From Arsukibacterium sp. MJ3 (lineage in GTDB: Bacteria > Pseudomonadota > Gammaproteobacteria > Enterobacterales > Alteromonadaceae): 58,943 bases of DNA. The translations under genes were made by a program, and so were the position numbers. The first letter of the stretch is position 1; every line of letters starts with the position of its first letter. The stretch spans positions 1 to 58,943 of the forward strand of contig NZ_LAHP01000021.1 in assembly GCF_000987765.1 (NCBI RefSeq), given 5' to 3'. This document shows positions 56,493-58,943 of this stretch, piece by piece. Below the pieces are notes generated by a model. It did no database searches and was not told the origin of the DNA. It saw only the letters and a program-made list of their open reading frames with translations.

Positions 56493-57593
56493 TTAAGCGG
56501 TTTCAGCTTGCTGCTGCCACCATTGTAAAAGCTCAGTGGCATTGCCCTGCATTAGCACCGGTAAGCCGCGCTTTTGCAATTGATACAGATACATTGGATC
56601 GTAGTAGTCGCACAGCAACCGCGCTATCCAACTGCGATGTAAGCTGATATCGCCACTGCGTTGTTGCTCAGACAACGCTTGCAGCAGTAAAGCATTTAAC
56701 TCTTGGTACAGCGCGCCGCCTAATCGCTTACGAATACGCGCCATTGCTTGTTGTAGCATGCTGCTAAATTCACTAAAACCTTGCTCACCATACAAATCTA
56801 CTGCTTCTTGTCGTAAATCGATAATGTAATCTTGTAGTATTACCTCGATACGCTCACTCAGCGGCTCTTGCAATAATAACTGAGGGCTTTGCTGCATCGC
56901 CTGATACAGCGAAGGCGGCAGGGTGCGCTGCCCAATCAGCAGGCTTTCATCTTCCAGCAGCAAGTAAGCCGGTTCAGTAGCCTGCACCCGCAGCAGCGCC
57001 CCGGCTAAATCGTTTTCAAAGCGAATTTGGCTTGGCTGCGCAGCCAGCTTACGACCAAACGCTGAGCCACGATGGTTGGCCAGTGCTTCTAAATCAACGG
57101 CGTTTAACTGTTGTAATAAACGGGTTTTTCCGCTGCCGGTTGGCCCGGCAAGCAGTAACAATGGTTTGGTTGCAGCGTAATTAATGGCGTTAATGGCGGC
57201 CTGACGCAGTGCTTTAAAGCCGCCGGTTACCCGTGGATACACCACACCGGCCTCTGCCAACCACTGCTGGGAAATTTGCGAACGTAGCCCGCCACGGGCG
57301 CAGTACAACATACCTTGTGGCTGTGCTAGGGCAAAATTACGCCAGGCCTCTACCCTAACGGCTTTTATCGCGCCATTCACCAGTTGGTGGCCCAGCGCTA
57401 TTGCCGCTTGCTGGCCTTGTTGTTTATAGCAGGTGCCTATGGCCGCGCGCTCGGTATCACTCATTAAAGGCAGGTTAACACTGCCACTAAAAGCACCGCG
57501 GGCAAACTCCAGTGGCGCACGTAAATCTAGCAGCGGGATCTGCTGACAAAGTATGTCGTGGTAGTTCTCGCTTAACGGCAAGTTAATGTTCAT
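56493..57593 (-). CDS. mnmH: tRNA 2-selenouridine synthase
   Basis: 366 residues from the ATG at 57593; a TTG at 57602 is less likely. An N-terminal rhodanese domain carries the catalytic Cys in LYCARGGLRSQ (about residue 96) and a P-loop GPTGSGKTRLL follows (about 150). It replaces sulfur by selenium in 2-thiouridine at the wobble position of tRNA, using selenophosphate from SelD. It lies 12 bp after selD in one operon. Confidence 0.96.
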   Translation of the reverse strand: MNINLPLSENYHDILCQQIPLLDLRAPLEFARGAFSGSVNLPLMSDTERAAIGTCYKQQGQQAAIALGHQLVNGAIKAVRVEAWRNFALAQPQGMLYCARGGLRSQISQQWLAEAGVVYPRVTGGFKALRQAAINAINYAATKPLLLLAGPTGSGKTRLLQQLNAVDLEALANHRGSAFGRKLAAQPSQIRFENDLAGALLRVQATEPAYLLLEDESLLIGQRTLPPSLYQAMQQSPQLLLQEPLSERIEVILQDYIIDLRQEAVDLYGEQGFSEFSSMLQQAMARIRKRLGGALYQELNALLLQALSEQQRSGDISLHRSWIARLLCDYYDPMYLYQLQKRGLPVLMQGNATELLQWWQQQAETA

Positions 57594-57605
57594 TACACCC
57601 AAGCC

Positions 57606-58646
57606 TTAACGTACACGGACACGATGGCCTTTTTTCTGCAAGGTTAGCTCGCCAATAGGTTGTAGCATTAAATCGTACTCTACCGCCAGATGAATAAAGG
57701 CCGCTTCAGCCTCTGGGCTAACCGCCACCAACAAGCCACCACTGGTTTGCGGATCACAAAATAAGGCCTGCTGCTGCGCACTTAACGGTGATACCTTAGC
57801 ACCATAGCTGGCAAAATTTCGGCCGCTTCCACCGGGTATACAACCTTGTGCGATATAATCGGCTACATGCGGCAACAACGGCACCGCATGGCTGTCCAGC
57901 TCGGCATTAACGCCACTGCCTTCGCACATTTCCAGTAAATGGCCCAGCAAGCCAAAACCGGTTACGTCGGTCATGGCATTAATACCATCCAGCTTAGCAA
58001 TATCAGCGCCTATACGGTTTAACTGCACCATAGTATCGCGCGCTAATGTAGCGTGTTCAGGTTGCAGTTTTTTCTGTTTTTGTGCCGTGGTTAATATGCC
58101 CACACCCAATGGCTTGGTTAAATATAAACGGTCACCCGCTTTGGCGCTGTTGTTTTGTGTTAAGTTGCTAATAGCCACTCTACCCGATACTGCCAAGCCA
58201 AATATCGGCTCTGGTGCGTCAATACTGTGGCCTCCGGCCAGCATAATGCCGGCCTCTTTACAGGTATGCCGGGCCCCTTCCAGCACTTGTTGTGCCAGCT
58301 CGGCAGGTAACATATTTACCGGCCAACCCAAAATGGCGATAGCCATTAACGGCTGGCCACCCATGGCGTAAATGTCACTAATGGCATTAGTGGCGGCAAT
58401 GCGGCCAAAGTCAAAGGCGTCATCACAAATGGGCATAAAAAAATCGGTGGTGCTAAGCAGCGCAGTACCATCGCCCAAATCGTAGGCCGCAGCATCATCT
58501 TTTGTAGCATTACCTACCAGCAGATTACTATCGGTAAAACTCAGCTTGGTTTTAAGAATAGTATCCAGTACTTGCGGCGAAATTTTACAGCCACAACCAG
58601 CGCCATGGCTATATTCGGTTAATTTGATAGCAGATAAATCAGACAT
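57606..58646 (-). CDS. selD: Selenide, water dikinase (selenophosphate synthetase)
   Basis: 346 residues. The active-site segment [11 protein letters not shown] has Cys (TGT/TGC codons), not selenocysteine, at the catalytic position. Further landmarks: [20 protein letters not shown] and [14 protein letters not shown]. It supplies selenophosphate; with mnmH downstream the local use is tRNA selenation. No selA or selB is in the window. Confidence 0.97.
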   Translation of the reverse strand: MSDLSAIKLTEYSHGAGCGCKISPQVLDTILKTKLSFTDSNLLVGNATKDDAAAYDLGDGTALLSTTDFFMPICDDAFDFGRIAATNAISDIYAMGGQPLMAIAILGWPVNMLPAELAQQVLEGARHTCKEAGIMLAGGHSIDAPEPIFGLAVSGRVAISNLTQNNSAKAGDRLYLTKPLGVGILTTAQKQKKLQPEHATLARDTMVQLNRIGADIAKLDGINAMTDVTGFGLLGHLLEMCEGSGVNAELDSHAVPLLPHVADYIAQGCIPGGSGRNFASYGAKVSPLSAQQQALFCDPQTSGGLLVAVSPEAEAAFIHLAVEYDLMLQPIGELTLQKKGHRVRVR

Positions 58647-58783
58647 AACAGCACTTCACTAATCCGTAATAGCGCCAACATACCCAAAGCCATTTGCAAT
58701 AACAAGGTTTCATTTAGCGGTGAATGCCCGCTGGTGAAGCTTATTACTAGCCAGATACCGGCAACCGATTGGTACAAACTCAT
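58619..58783 (-). CDS. Small membrane protein candidate upstream of selD
   Basis: 54 residues from the ATG at 58783, with GGA 7 nt upstream, overlapping the selD start by 28 bp. Two hydrophobic stretches ([14 protein letters not shown] and [20 protein letters not shown]) would form a hairpin. It might be translationally coupled to selD, but no family is recognised and it could be chance. Confidence 0.35.
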   Translation of the reverse strand: MSLYQSVAGIWLVISFTSGHSPLNETLLLQMALGMLALLRISEVLLCLIYLLSN

Positions 58784-58943
58784 CTCAAATCCAACGGTTG
58801 CTGATGCACTACTTGATAGACTATTACACAACAGCCACCGCGTCGAATTAGCAGGAGAATCGATGAGAAAACTAGACCAATCCGATCACTTAGCGTAAAA
58901 AGAGACTTGGCGAAAAAGAAGGTTATGAAGCGATCGGATAGAA

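Noticed and set aside
57606..58646. Selenocysteine codon in selD
   Set aside because: The catalytic position reads Cys, with no in-frame TGA.
58881..58916. Tiny frame [11 protein letters not shown] after an AGGAG site at the right edge
   Set aside because: Only 11 codons, cut by the window edge context; it may be a broken gene start, but nothing supports it.

Overview
The window looks like a chromosomal stretch of a marine or freshwater gammaproteobacterium of the Alteromonadales/Rheinheimera-Alishewanella-Arsukibacterium type. This is inferred from gene order and protein style (aspS-yebC-ruvCAB, ybgC-tolQRAB-pal-cpoB-tRNA-Lys-nadA, cmoAB, selD-mnmH, a PEP-CTERM-like surface protein); no database search was possible.

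Region 1 (1-10.1 kb) is a mobile defence island on the minus strand. The window opens inside an IS21-family istA gene, whose terminal repeats end about a dozen bases beyond the stop of the last island gene. The island is one compact six-gene operon read right to left: hsdR, hsdM, hsdS, a four-helix membrane protein, an Abi/UG-like reverse transcriptase (FIDD active site, large helical C-terminus) and a DUF3644 protein with a HEPN-type R-x4-H motif. The last three genes are tightly coupled to hsdS (ATGA overlap, then gaps of about 10-20 bp). This is the best candidate for a little-described composite system: a type I restriction-modification system carrying an RT/membrane/HEPN-like abortive module. 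A fragment of a different HsdM lies just upstream of hsdR.

Region 2 (10.1-10.9 kb) is an intergenic zone of many small hairpins, a 66-bp direct repeat and a terminator, next to tRNA-Ser(GGA), whose 3' end faces the island. This is a likely integration hot spot.

Region 3 (10.9-23.3 kb) is core chromosome, all minus strand: nadA, four copies of tRNA-Lys(TTT), the complete Tol-Pal envelope operon, the Holliday-junction genes ruvCAB, yebC and aspS. Between ybgC and ruvB there is a plus-strand promoter-like site and a strong plus-strand terminator, which suggests an unannotated small RNA.

Region 4 (23.3-46.8 kb) is mostly housekeeping and accessory metabolism: a diguanylate cyclase with three periplasmic binding modules, cmoAB (tRNA wobble uridine modification), a LysR regulator, purMN, a DUF3108 protein, fadE with a FadR-like site in front, a secreted ExeM/NucH nuclease, ppnP, an Atm1-type ABC exporter, a DksA-type zinc-finger protein, a CaCA antiporter, a DCC-family protein, a tricorn-like protease and a PEP-CTERM-like protein.

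Region 5 (46.9-58.9 kb) holds a TPR protein, a ferredoxin-reductase/fatty-acid-desaturase pair, a DUF4199 protein, a chemotaxis receptor, then a patch of foreign-looking DNA (RAYT-like repeat, DUF2177, frameshifted integrase, 5'-truncated MATE pump), and finally mnmH-selD. A 79-bp direct repeat copied from the start of the DUF4199 gene brackets the chemotaxis-to-MATE block, marking it as a rearranged or inserted segment.
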